A DNA stretch of 64,000 nucleotides from Marisediminicola sp040546025 (GTDB lineage Bacteria > Actinomycetota > Actinomycetes > Actinomycetales > Microbacteriaceae). The stretch lies in assembly GCF_040546025.1 (NCBI RefSeq), contig NZ_JBEPNA010000008.1:57238-121237 (forward strand), read 5' to 3'. The notes beneath the pieces are model-generated. The model saw only the letters and a program-made list of their open reading frames with translations. It was not told the origin of the DNA and made no database searches. This document shows, piece after piece, positions 17,328-25,069 of this stretch (position 1 is its first letter; each line of letters opens with the position of its first letter). The translations under genes and the position numbers were made by a program.

Positions 17328-18608
17328 GTGCTTCTCTGTCTGACCGCCAACCACCGGAATGCGAGCTTCGACATCCTCGAGAAGCTCTCCGTTGGCGCAC
17401 CGTCGGCAGCGGGCGACCTCGTCGCGGGAACCACGGCCGTCTCCGGCGCCGTCGTGCTCGCGACCTGCAACCGCTTCGAGGCCTACCTCGAGGTCGACGA
17501 GCCAGAGGCCTCCGCCGATTCCTCCGCTGTCGACGCGACCGTCGACGCGATGAGCGCGGCGAGCGGCGTGAGCGCCGCCGAGCTGCGCGACTCGGTCACC
17601 GTGATCACCGGTGACGCCGTCGTCGAGCACCTCTTCTCGGTGTCGGCCGGGCTCGAGTCGGTCGTCATCGGCGAGGACGAGATCTCCGGCCAGGTTCGCC
17701 GGGCACTCGAACAGGCCCGCGCCGCCGGAACGACGTCGTCGGGGCTCGAGCAGCTCTTCCAGCGCGCGTCCACCACCTCGCGCACCGTCAAGACCACCAC
17801 CGCCGTGGGCACCGCCGGACGCTCGCTCGTCCGGCTCGCCCTCGAGCTCGCCTCGAGCCGGGTGACGGACTGGAGCCAGGCCCGCGTGCTCATGATCGGC
17901 ACCGGCTCCTACGCCGGCGCATCCCACGCCGCCCTGCGAGACCGCGGCGCCGACGACATCACCGTCTACTCCCCGTCCGGGCGCGCGGCGAAATTCGCCC
18001 TCTCCCGCGGCATCCGCCCGACCACCGACCTCGCCGCCGCGATCGCCGCCGCCGATGTCATCGTGAGCTGCACGATCGTCGAGGGCCACATCCTCACCGC
18101 CGAGCTGCTCGCCGGCTCGCAGCGCACGCTCGTGATCGACCTCGGACTCCCCCGCAACGTCGACCCCGCCGTCGCCGAGCTCGAGGGGATCGAGCTCCTC
18201 GACCTCGAGACGATCAGCCTGCACGCCCCGCTCGAGGAGCTCAACGCGACGACCGAGGCCCGCAGCGTCGTCGGGCAGGCCGCCGCCGCCTTCGCCGCCG
18301 CCGAGGCCGAGCAGTCCCTCGCCCCCGCCGTCGTCGCCCTGCGCCGGCATATCTTCGACCTGCTCGACGCCGAGATCGACCGTGCCCGCGGCCGCGGTGA
18401 CTCGTCCCCGCAGACCGAGGCGGCGCTGCGTCACCTCGCGAGCGTGCTGCTGCACACCCCGTCGGTGAGGGCCCGCGAGCACGCCCGCGTCGGCGAGGCG
18501 CAGGCCTTCACCGACGGCCTCGCCGCGCTCTTCGGCATCGACGCCGGCACGACCGCGACCGTCGTCTCCCTCGACGCGATCGCCGGGGAGCGCCAAGGGC
18601 TCGCATGA
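17328..18608 (+). CDS. hemA: Glutamyl-tRNA reductase
   Basis: The 426-residue enzyme reduces Glu-tRNA to glutamate 1-semialdehyde with NADPH, the committed step of the C5 pathway. It has N-terminal NHRNASFDILEKL, the catalytic Cys47 in VLATCNRFEAYL, the substrate region FSVSAGLESVVIGEDEISGQVRRAL, and a Rossmann VLMIGTGSYAG. The C-terminal dimer helix is present. The GTG at 17328 is the only start that begins the family's N-terminus. It diverges from hemE and couples to the next gene by an ATGA overlap. Confidence 0.96.
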   Translation: MLLCLTANHRNASFDILEKLSVGAPSAAGDLVAGTTAVSGAVVLATCNRFEAYLEVDEPEASADSSAVDATVDAMSAASGVSAAELRDSVTVITGDAVVEHLFSVSAGLESVVIGEDEISGQVRRALEQARAAGTTSSGLEQLFQRASTTSRTVKTTTAVGTAGRSLVRLALELASSRVTDWSQARVLMIGTGSYAGASHAALRDRGADDITVYSPSGRAAKFALSRGIRPTTDLAAAIAAADVIVSCTIVEGHILTAELLAGSQRTLVIDLGLPRNVDPAVAELEGIELLDLETISLHAPLEELNATTEARSVVGQAAAAFAAAEAEQSLAPAVVALRRHIFDLLDAEIDRARGRGDSSPQTEAALRHLASVLLHTPSVRAREHARVGEAQAFTDGLAALFGIDAGTTATVVSLDAIAGERQGLA

Positions 18609-19195
18609 TCCCCGCCCCGTTCGGTCCCCCGGTCCGAGCTGGTCGCGTGCTGCTGCGGATGATGTCGGCGGCCGACATCGACGACGTCTACGCCTACCAG
18701 GGGCGCGACGATGTGTGCCGCTACCTCTTATTCGAGGCGCGGACGCGGGAGCAGGTCGCCGAGCAGGTCGCCCGCCACGCGGCTTCGACCGTGCTGGCCG
18801 CCGACGGCGACTACTGGCAGATCGCTGTGGTCCTGCCAGCGGGCAGTGAGGGTACCGAGCGGGTCATCGGCGACATCTACTTCACGCTCAAGAGCCGCGA
18901 GAACCTGGCCGGGGAGATCGGCTGGACCTTCCACCCCGACTTCCGGGGCCGGGGCTACGCGACCGAGGCGGCATCCGCGGTGCTCCGTCGCGCCTTCGCC
19001 GAGCTCGGCCTGCACCGCGTGATCGCCGAGCTCGACCCGCGCAACGACGCGTCGATCGCGCTCTGCCGCCGGCTGGGCATGCGTGAGGAGGCCTACTTCG
19101 TGAAGGATCTCATGTTCAGGGGCGACTGGGCCGACACCGGGATCTATGCGATTCTCGACGTCGAGTGGGCGGCGCGATCCGCGATCGCGGGCTGA
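18605..19195 (+). CDS. GNAT acetyltransferase, RimJ/RimL-like
   Basis: The 196-residue protein has the GNAT fold of ribosomal-protein-type acetyltransferases: RVLLRMMSAADIDDVYAYQ at the start, GEIGWTFHPDFRGRGYATEAASAVLRRAF (the acetyl-CoA loop R-G-R-G-Y-A), and HRVIAELDPRNDASIALCRRLGMREEAYFVKD. The acceptor is unknown. It overlaps hemA by 4 bp, so it is probably co-transcribed with haem synthesis, although no functional link is evident. Confidence 0.88.
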   Translation: MIPAPFGPPVRAGRVLLRMMSAADIDDVYAYQGRDDVCRYLLFEARTREQVAEQVARHAASTVLAADGDYWQIAVVLPAGSEGTERVIGDIYFTLKSRENLAGEIGWTFHPDFRGRGYATEAASAVLRRAFAELGLHRVIAELDPRNDASIALCRRLGMREEAYFVKDLMFRGDWADTGIYAILDVEWAARSAIAG

Positions 19196-19205
19196 GAATC
19201 GTGCG

Positions 19206-19574
19206 ATGACGCCGGAGGACCTGGCCCGGTTCCGCGGGATGCTGCAGCTCCAGCGCACCGGAACCCTGGCGGCGATCGCGGAGCTCGGCTCCTCGCTCGT
19301 CGAGTTGCGCGCGGCCCGCAGCGATGGCACGGCCGACGACGAACACGATCCCGACGGCTCGACCCTGTCCGGGGAGTGGTCGAGGGTATCGGGCCTCGAC
19401 GCCGACTTCACGGCAGCCCTCGCCGCGATTGACCGTGCGCTCGGGCGGATCGACACCGCAGGCTACGGCCGGTGCCGGAGTTGCGGCGGCCCGATCGGCG
19501 CCGCGCGACTCGAGGCGCGGCCCGCGGCCGAGCTCTGCATCGAGTGCGCGAGAGCCGCGGAGGACCGCCGCTGA
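19206..19574 (+). CDS. DksA/TraR-type zinc-finger protein
   Basis: The 122-residue protein has an N-terminal helical hairpin (LARFRGMLQLQRTGTLAAIAELG) and a C-terminal four-cysteine zinc finger, YGRCRSCGGPI...LCIECARAAE, as in DksA/TraR family proteins. It may bind RNA polymerase, but the acidic tip residues of true DksA were not confirmed. It lies 10 bp after the acetyltransferase. The ATG at 19206 is used. Confidence 0.82.
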   Translation: MTPEDLARFRGMLQLQRTGTLAAIAELGSSLVELRAARSDGTADDEHDPDGSTLSGEWSRVSGLDADFTAALAAIDRALGRIDTAGYGRCRSCGGPIGAARLEARPAAELCIECARAAEDRR

Positions 19575-19593
19575 CGGCATCCGTCCCTCGGGC

Positions 19594-20490
19594 TCAGGCC
19601 ACGTACTCGAGCAGGTCGAGACCGAACACGCGCATCGCGTCGTGCACCGCGAGGCGGGTCGCGAGCGAGGTGTCGGCGAACTGCACCGTCAGCGCGTAGG
19701 CGATGCCCGCGCGGGGACCGTTGAGCAGGCCAACCTCGCTGCGCACCCCCTGGTCGCTCCCGGTCTTGTTGATGAGCCGGATGCCGTGGTCGGCAGCCCG
19801 GTGTGCGAGCGGGTCGAGGCCGAACCCGGCGGCGACCATCGACAGGTCGGTGTTGTTGCTCATCCAGTCGAGCACGCGCTGGCTCGTGACGTGGTCGATG
19901 ATCTGCCCGCGGCACAGCGCGGTGACGAGCCAGGTGAGTTCGGAGGTCGACCCGACCGACAGGTGCGGGGCGTCGTCCGGCCCCCTCGAGTCGCGCACCA
20001 CGTCGAGCAGCGCCGTCTTGCTGAGACCGAGCGACTCGGCGCGCGCCCGCACCGAATCGAGCCCGACCTGGCGCAGGAGCGCGTTCGTGGCGAGATTGTC
20101 GCTCACCGCGCCGACCAGCGCGGCCAGGTCGATCACGGGGAGCACCGGCGCCTGCATGTGCTGCCAGAGGCCGGAGCCGGCGACGCGGTCGTCCGGCGAC
20201 TTGTCGACGATGCCGAATCCGGCAGCATCCTTCGCGGTCATTCTTGCCGACACCTCGATGAGGAGCAGGATCTTGCCGACGCTCGCCGTCGGCAGCACGA
20301 TGCGGTCATCGACCGAGAGCAGCGACTGGCCGTTTTGCAAGTCGATGACATTGACCGACACCTTGGCGCCCGCGTACGCGAGCTCGCCGAGCGCCTCGAA
20401 TCCGGCCACGAAATTGCCGGCGGCCTCGTCTCCGCGGTGGCGACCGACCCTGGGCGTGCGGATGCGTTCGCGGCGGTCCTTCGTCGGCAT
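19594..20490 (-). CDS. Class A beta-lactamase-like serine hydrolase
   Basis: The 298-residue protein has the three penicillin-recognising motifs at nearly standard positions: S70-V-G-K73, S130-D-N132 and K242-T-G244. An ExxLN motif with the general-base Glu166 of true class A beta-lactamases is not visible (the region reads SKTALLDVVRDSRG), and no clear signal peptide is present. It may be a non-canonical, possibly cytosolic, serine hydrolase rather than a resistance enzyme. The ATG at 20490 overlaps the M13 stop by one base; GTG 20493 is also possible. Confidence 0.8.
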   Translation of the reverse strand: MPTKDRRERIRTPRVGRHRGDEAAGNFVAGFEALGELAYAGAKVSVNVIDLQNGQSLLSVDDRIVLPTASVGKILLLIEVSARMTAKDAAGFGIVDKSPDDRVAGSGLWQHMQAPVLPVIDLAALVGAVSDNLATNALLRQVGLDSVRARAESLGLSKTALLDVVRDSRGPDDAPHLSVGSTSELTWLVTALCRGQIIDHVTSQRVLDWMSNNTDLSMVAAGFGLDPLAHRAADHGIRLINKTGSDQGVRSEVGLLNGPRAGIAYALTVQFADTSLATRLAVHDAMRVFGLDLLEYVA

Positions 20491-22475
20491 CACCAAATCG
20501 TCACGCGCTCGTCCGGGGCGAGCCAGAGCTCGTCGGATTCGCCGAGCCCGAAGCTCTCGTAGAACTCGTCGATGTTGCGCACGATCTGGTTGCAGCGGAA
20601 CTCGTTCGGGGAGTGCGGGTCGATCGTGAGCAGGCGCACGACCTCCTCGTCACGGGCCTTCATCTGCCAGGCCTGGGCCCAGGAGATGAAGAAGCGCTGG
20701 GCGCCGGAGATCCCGTCGATCACGGGCGGAGTCTCGCCGTCGAGCGAGAGCACGTAGGCCTTCCAGGCGATGCCGAGCCCCCCAAGGTCGCCGATGTTCT
20801 CACCGATGGTCAGCGCGCCATTGACGCGGTTGTCGGGCACCTGCGCCGGGGCGAGCGCGTTGTACTGGCCGATGAGCGAGGCTGTGAGCTCTTCGAAGGC
20901 AACACGGTCGGCCGCGGTCCACCAGTCGGTCAGCAGCCCGTCGCCGTCGTACCTCGAGCCCTGGTCGTCGAAGCCGTGCCCGATCTCGTGACCGATGACC
21001 GCGCCGATCGCACCGAAGTTGGCCGCGGCGTCGCGGGTCTCGTCGAAGAACGGGTACTGCAGGATCGCGGCAGGGAACACGATTTCGTTGAAGCCGGGGT
21101 TGTAGTACGCGTTGATCGTCTGCGGGGTCATGAACCACTCGTCGCGGTCGAGGGGCTTGCCGATCTTGCCGAGTTCACGCTGGAACTCGAACTCGTTCGT
21201 CGCACGCACATTGCCGAGCAGGTCACGCGGGGCGATCGCGAGCGCGGAATAGTCGCGCCACTTGGAGGGGAAGCCGATCTTGGGGGTGAATTTCTCGAGC
21301 TTCTCGAGGGCCCGGCCCCGCGTCTCCTCCGTCATCCAGGCGAGCGAGGCGATGCTTTGGCGGTAGGCCTCGATGAGGTGCTGGACGAGCACGTCCATGC
21401 TCGCCTTCGCGGCCTGGGGGAAGTGCCGGGCGACGTAGGTGCGTCCGACGGCCTCGCCGAGCGAGCCCTCGACGAGCGAGACTCCGCGCTTCCAGCGCGC
21501 GCGCATCTCCGGGGTTCCGGTGAGCGTGCGGCCGTAGAAGTCGAAGTTCGCCGCGACGAAGGGGTCGGAGAGGTAGGCGGCATTGGAGCGGATGACCTGC
21601 CAGGCGAGCCAGTCGGTCCACGCCTCGAGCCGGTCGGGGGTGAGCAGGGCGGCGACGCCCTCAACGAAGCTCGGCTCGCGCACGACGACCTCGGCGAGCG
21701 CGCCGGATGGGGCATCGACGCCGTCGAGCCACGTGTTGAGGTCGATGCCCGCCGCGAGCGCCGCCGCCGCGCTCCACTGCATGGGGTTGTAGGTGGCCTC
21801 GCTGTCGCGCGTTCGCACGTTGTCCCAGTGGGCGGCGGCGATCGCGGTCTCGAGGTCCACCACGCGGGCGGCGCGCTCGGCGGCATCCGTCCCCGTCCGC
21901 TCGTCGGCGGGTGAGGCGAGGGCGAACATCGTCTCGACGAACTGGCGGTACTTGGCGCGCACCGCCGCGAACGACTCCTCGCGGTAGTACGACTCGTCGG
22001 GCAGGCCGAGCCCGCCCTGCTCGACGAACACGAGGTAGCGGTCGGGGCGGCCGGGATCGTTGTCGACGAACAGCTGGAGGAAGCCCGAGGTGCCCTTGCG
22101 CTCGAGGCGCCCGAGAGTGCCGAGCAGGGAGTCGATGTCGGTCACCGCCGCGACCTCGGCGAGCAGCGGGCGCAGCGGCTCCGCGCCGAGCTCGTTGACG
22201 CGCGCTTCATCCATGAAGCTCGCGTAGAGGTCGCCGAACTTGCGCTCCTCGGTTCCGGGCTCGGCCGACTGCGCCTCGATGATGATGTCCTGCACCGCCT
22301 TCTCGGCCGCCTCGGCGAGCACGTAGAACGAGCCGTAGCGCGCCTTGTCGGAGGGGATCTCGGTGCGGGCGATCCACTTACCGTTCACATGGCGGAACAG
22401 GTCATCTTGCGGGCGCACCAGCGGGTCGAGTTCTGAGGTGTCGATTCCGGACGAGAGGGGATTTTCGGCGCTCAT
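20490..22475 (-). CDS. M13 family zinc metallopeptidase (neprilysin/PepO-like)
   Basis: The 661-residue protein has the zinc motif HEIGHGFDDQG, NAYYNPGFNEIVFPAAIL before it, and NIGDLGGLGIAWKAY carrying the third ligand region. The long N-terminal M13 helical domain begins VRPQDDLFRHVNGKWIARTEIP. There is no signal peptide, so it is probably a cytosolic oligopeptidase such as PepO. The length matches the family. It is translationally linked to the downstream serine hydrolase. Confidence 0.95.
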   Translation of the reverse strand: MSAENPLSSGIDTSELDPLVRPQDDLFRHVNGKWIARTEIPSDKARYGSFYVLAEAAEKAVQDIIIEAQSAEPGTEERKFGDLYASFMDEARVNELGAEPLRPLLAEVAAVTDIDSLLGTLGRLERKGTSGFLQLFVDNDPGRPDRYLVFVEQGGLGLPDESYYREESFAAVRAKYRQFVETMFALASPADERTGTDAAERAARVVDLETAIAAAHWDNVRTRDSEATYNPMQWSAAAALAAGIDLNTWLDGVDAPSGALAEVVVREPSFVEGVAALLTPDRLEAWTDWLAWQVIRSNAAYLSDPFVAANFDFYGRTLTGTPEMRARWKRGVSLVEGSLGEAVGRTYVARHFPQAAKASMDVLVQHLIEAYRQSIASLAWMTEETRGRALEKLEKFTPKIGFPSKWRDYSALAIAPRDLLGNVRATNEFEFQRELGKIGKPLDRDEWFMTPQTINAYYNPGFNEIVFPAAILQYPFFDETRDAAANFGAIGAVIGHEIGHGFDDQGSRYDGDGLLTDWWTAADRVAFEELTASLIGQYNALAPAQVPDNRVNGALTIGENIGDLGGLGIAWKAYVLSLDGETPPVIDGISGAQRFFISWAQAWQMKARDEEVVRLLTIDPHSPNEFRCNQIVRNIDEFYESFGLGESDELWLAPDERVTIW

Positions 22476-22486
22476 GGAGATTAAGC

Positions 22487-23047
22487 TTAAGCCTTGCCGC
22501 CGACACTCCCGCTGGGGGCCGGCGTCGGCGCCGCAGTGTGGTCGTGGGAGTTCCTCGCCGAGGCGCGCGTGAACAACGGACGGCAGGTCGTGCAGGCCTC
22601 GCCGGACGCCTCCGCATCGGCATCCGTCACCCGCCGTTCGCTCTCGAGGCGCTCACGGAGCGCCCAGAGCAGCAGGGCGATCGTGGCGATGGCGACAACG
22701 GGGCGGACTGCTCCCACGAGGAACGGCTCGGCAGAGCGGAGGTCGGTCGCAGCGTGCAGCGCCAGGAGCCCGAGCACGGGCCAGCGGAGGTCGCAGAGGG
22801 TCGCGTCGGCGCCGATCGGGGTGCGGAGGTAGCTCGCGATGACGAGCCCGATGAGCGCGGATCCCGCGGCCACCGCGGCGATCGACCAGAGGGTTGCGGC
22901 ATCCGCTCCCGCCAGGGGGAGGGCGGAGGCCAGCACGAGCAGCCCGGCAGAGAGCACGGCGCCGACCAACGCGGTGCCCCAGCGCGCGGCCGGCCAGCGG
23001 CGCAACCCGGCGGTCAGGCGACGCAACGGCTGCACGGGACTCCTCAC
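22487..23047 (-). CDS. Membrane protein of unknown function with a C-terminal CxxC
   Basis: This 186-residue protein has four hydrophobic segments (WGTALVGAVLSAGLLVLASALPLAG, LWSIAAVAAGSALIGLVIASYL, WPVLGLLALHAATDL, VRPVVAIATIALLLWALRERL). A polar tail follows with GEACTTCRPLF, a possible metal or redox pair. GTG 23047 has a GAGG site upstream; GTG 23035 with AGGAG is an alternative. No family was recognised. The 23073-23096 operator-like palindrome lies just upstream. Confidence 0.65.
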   Translation of the reverse strand: MRSPVQPLRRLTAGLRRWPAARWGTALVGAVLSAGLLVLASALPLAGADAATLWSIAAVAAGSALIGLVIASYLRTPIGADATLCDLRWPVLGLLALHAATDLRSAEPFLVGAVRPVVAIATIALLLWALRERLESERRVTDADAEASGEACTTCRPLFTRASARNSHDHTAAPTPAPSGSVGGKA

Positions 23048-23072
23048 GCTGGGGCACCTCGAAACAAGGTCT

Positions 23073-23096
23073 GGTTATACCCTACGGGGTATAACC
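23073..23096. promoter_or_regulatory. CsoR/CstR-like operator palindrome
   Basis: GGTTATACCC-TACG-GGGTATAACC is a perfect 10+10 inverted repeat between the divergent genes at 23047 (minus) and 23208 (plus). The ATACCC...GGGTAT core resembles sites bound by CsoR/RcnR/CstR-type copper or persulfide sensors. No such regulator is encoded in this window, so the assignment is by pattern only. Confidence 0.6.
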
Positions 23097-23207
23097 GGAT
23101 GTCGGCGCGACAGCCCGGGCGCGAGGGCATTTCGACCGTGGCATCGGGCCCCGCCCCCGAGTACCATCGCCGCGAGGCGGCCGCCCCGCCCCGGGCAGGA
23201 GGACGCA

Positions 23208-24917
23208 ATGGACACCGTCGTGAGGCTCGCGCAACGCCCAATCATCCTCGTGGCGATGAGTTCGCCCGATTCGCGGCGCGACGTGTCGCGCGAGCTCGAG
23301 CGGCGGTACTCAAGCGACTACCGGCTGCTCGAGGCGTCCGTGCCCGAGAACGCGCGGGAACAGCTGCGTCTCGCCTTCGACCGCGGTATCCAGGTGGCGC
23401 TCGTGCTCGCCGAGGACCCCTCGCCGGCCAGCGCCGAGAGCGTATTCGCCGAGGCGAAGCGGCTGTTCCCCGACGTGCGGCGCTGCCTCGTGATCGAGTG
23501 GGGCTCGTGGGCGGAGCGCTCGACGACGGATGCCGTGATCGACCTCATGGCGCGGCTGGAGATCGACTACTACGTGATCCGGCCCTGGCGCTCGCCCGAC
23601 GAGCGCTTCCACCGCATCGTGACCGAGTTCCTGCTCGACTGGCGGCGCGCCATCGGCGAGCGCCCGAGCGACGTGACGGTCATCGGCGACCCCTCGCTCC
23701 CGCGCACGCACGAGCTGCGCGGCCTGCTCGCCCGGCGCGGGGTGTCGCCGCGGCTCGTGCCGGCCGAGTCGCCCGAGGGCCACGAGCTGATCCGCACCGC
23801 CGGGGTCGAGTACGACGGTCGGCCGCTCGTGCGCCTGCTCGACGGACGGATGCTGGAGGACCCCGACAACGCCCAGCTCGCGCGCGCCTATGGGCTCGCG
23901 ACCCACGTGCCGACCGAGCCCGTCGACCTCGCCATCGTCGGCGCAGGGCCGGGAGGTCTCGCGGCCGCCGTGTATGCGGCGTCCGAGGGGCTGCGGGTGC
24001 TTGTCGTCGAGCGGGAGGCGGTGGGCGGGCAGGCCGGATCGAGCTCGCTCATCCGCAACTACCTCGGCTTCTCCCGCGGCGTCTCCGGCGCGGAACTCGC
24101 CCAGCGCGCGTACCAGCAGGCCTGGGCGTTCGGCGCCGAGTTCGCCCATGCCAGGGAAGTGGTCGGCAGGTCGATCGACCACGACGGCTTCCGGCTCGCG
24201 GTCGCCCCGGACGAGCACGTGCTCGCCCGCTCCGTCATCCTCGCGTCGGGGGTGTCCTACCGTCGGCTCGAGCTCGGCGACCTCAAGGCCTACGTCGGCG
24301 CGGCCGTGTTCTACGGAGCATCCACGGCCGAGGCGAGGGCACAGGCCGGGCGCATCGTGCATGTCGTCGGAGGCGGCAACTCCGCCGGGCAGGCCGCGCT
24401 GCACCTCGCCCGCTATGCGATGTCGGTGTCGCTCATCGTGCGCGGCAGGCTGGCCGACAGCATGTCGCAGTATCTGATCGATCAGCTGGACACGGCGGGG
24501 GTGGCCGTGCTGACCGGCTTCCGGGTCGTCGGCGGGGGCGGGATCCCGGGCGGGGACGGCGACCGGCTCGACCACATCGTGCTGCGGCAGCGCGAGACCG
24601 GCGAGGAGACGACCGTGCGCAGCGACGCGCTGTTCATCACGATCGGCGCGGCCCCGCACACCGGCTGGCTGCCCGCCGCGGTGCTCCGGGACAACTGGGG
24701 GTTCGTGTTCACCGGAGCCGCCGTGGTCGCCGCGACCGGGTCGAACGAGGCCAACCGGGAGGACCCGCCTGGGGCGCTCGAATCGTCCGTGCCCGGTTTC
24801 TTCGCCGTCGGCGACGTGCGTCGCGGCTCGATCAAGCGCGTGGCCTCCGCTGTCGGCGAGGGCTCGGTGGTCGTCTCGGCCGTGCACACGTTCCTCGCTC
24901 GGGCGGAGCAGGGGTGA
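23208..24917 (+). CDS. Thioredoxin-reductase-like flavoprotein with N-terminal receiver-like domain
   Basis: The 569-residue protein joins an N-terminal domain (about 1-130, IILVAMSSPDSRRDVSRELERRY..., response-regulator-like) and a short linker domain (about 140-225) to a TrxR-type module from about 240. FAD motif VDLAIVGAGPGGLAAAVYAASEGLRVLVVE, VGGQAGSSSLIRNYLGF, NADPH motif IVHVVGGGNSAGQAALHLAR and C-terminal FFAVGDVRRGSIKRVASAVGEGS are intact. The CxxC redox pair is absent; the matching place reads VFYGASTA. It is therefore not a classical thioredoxin reductase, and its partner is unknown. GGAGG precedes the ATG. Confidence 0.85.
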   Translation: MDTVVRLAQRPIILVAMSSPDSRRDVSRELERRYSSDYRLLEASVPENAREQLRLAFDRGIQVALVLAEDPSPASAESVFAEAKRLFPDVRRCLVIEWGSWAERSTTDAVIDLMARLEIDYYVIRPWRSPDERFHRIVTEFLLDWRRAIGERPSDVTVIGDPSLPRTHELRGLLARRGVSPRLVPAESPEGHELIRTAGVEYDGRPLVRLLDGRMLEDPDNAQLARAYGLATHVPTEPVDLAIVGAGPGGLAAAVYAASEGLRVLVVEREAVGGQAGSSSLIRNYLGFSRGVSGAELAQRAYQQAWAFGAEFAHAREVVGRSIDHDGFRLAVAPDEHVLARSVILASGVSYRRLELGDLKAYVGAAVFYGASTAEARAQAGRIVHVVGGGNSAGQAALHLARYAMSVSLIVRGRLADSMSQYLIDQLDTAGVAVLTGFRVVGGGGIPGGDGDRLDHIVLRQRETGEETTVRSDALFITIGAAPHTGWLPAAVLRDNWGFVFTGAAVVAATGSNEANREDPPGALESSVPGFFAVGDVRRGSIKRVASAVGEGSVVVSAVHTFLARAEQG

Positions 24918-24945
24918 CGGCCCGGCATCCGCCCGCCCGCACCGA

Positions 24946-25002
24946 GCGCCGAGCGTGCCCGGTCGCCCCCAGTGTGCTCGCTCCTGCAGGCACTCTCGGC
25001 GC
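24946..25002. repeat. Short inverted-repeat element, possible relative of the 29.45-kb family
   Basis: Arms GCGCCGAGCGTGCC (24946-24959) and GGCACTCTCGGCGC (24989-25002) pair at 13 of 14 positions. The end sequence GCGCCGAG(A/C)GT resembles the ends of the two 70-bp units at 29448-29643. It lies in the gap between the flavoprotein and MATE genes and may serve as a terminator. Confidence 0.55.
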
Positions 25003-25069
25003 GAACAGGCACTGTCGACGGCGAAGACCCCGCACCCGAGCGGATGCCCGCCGCCGGTAGCGTGGAGGG

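Noticed and set aside
22538..25060. Long plus-strand open frame of 840 codons
   Set aside because: It is Arg/Gly-rich, matches no domain and is the shifted shadow of the flavoprotein gene and of the minus-strand membrane gene; high GC keeps stops rare.
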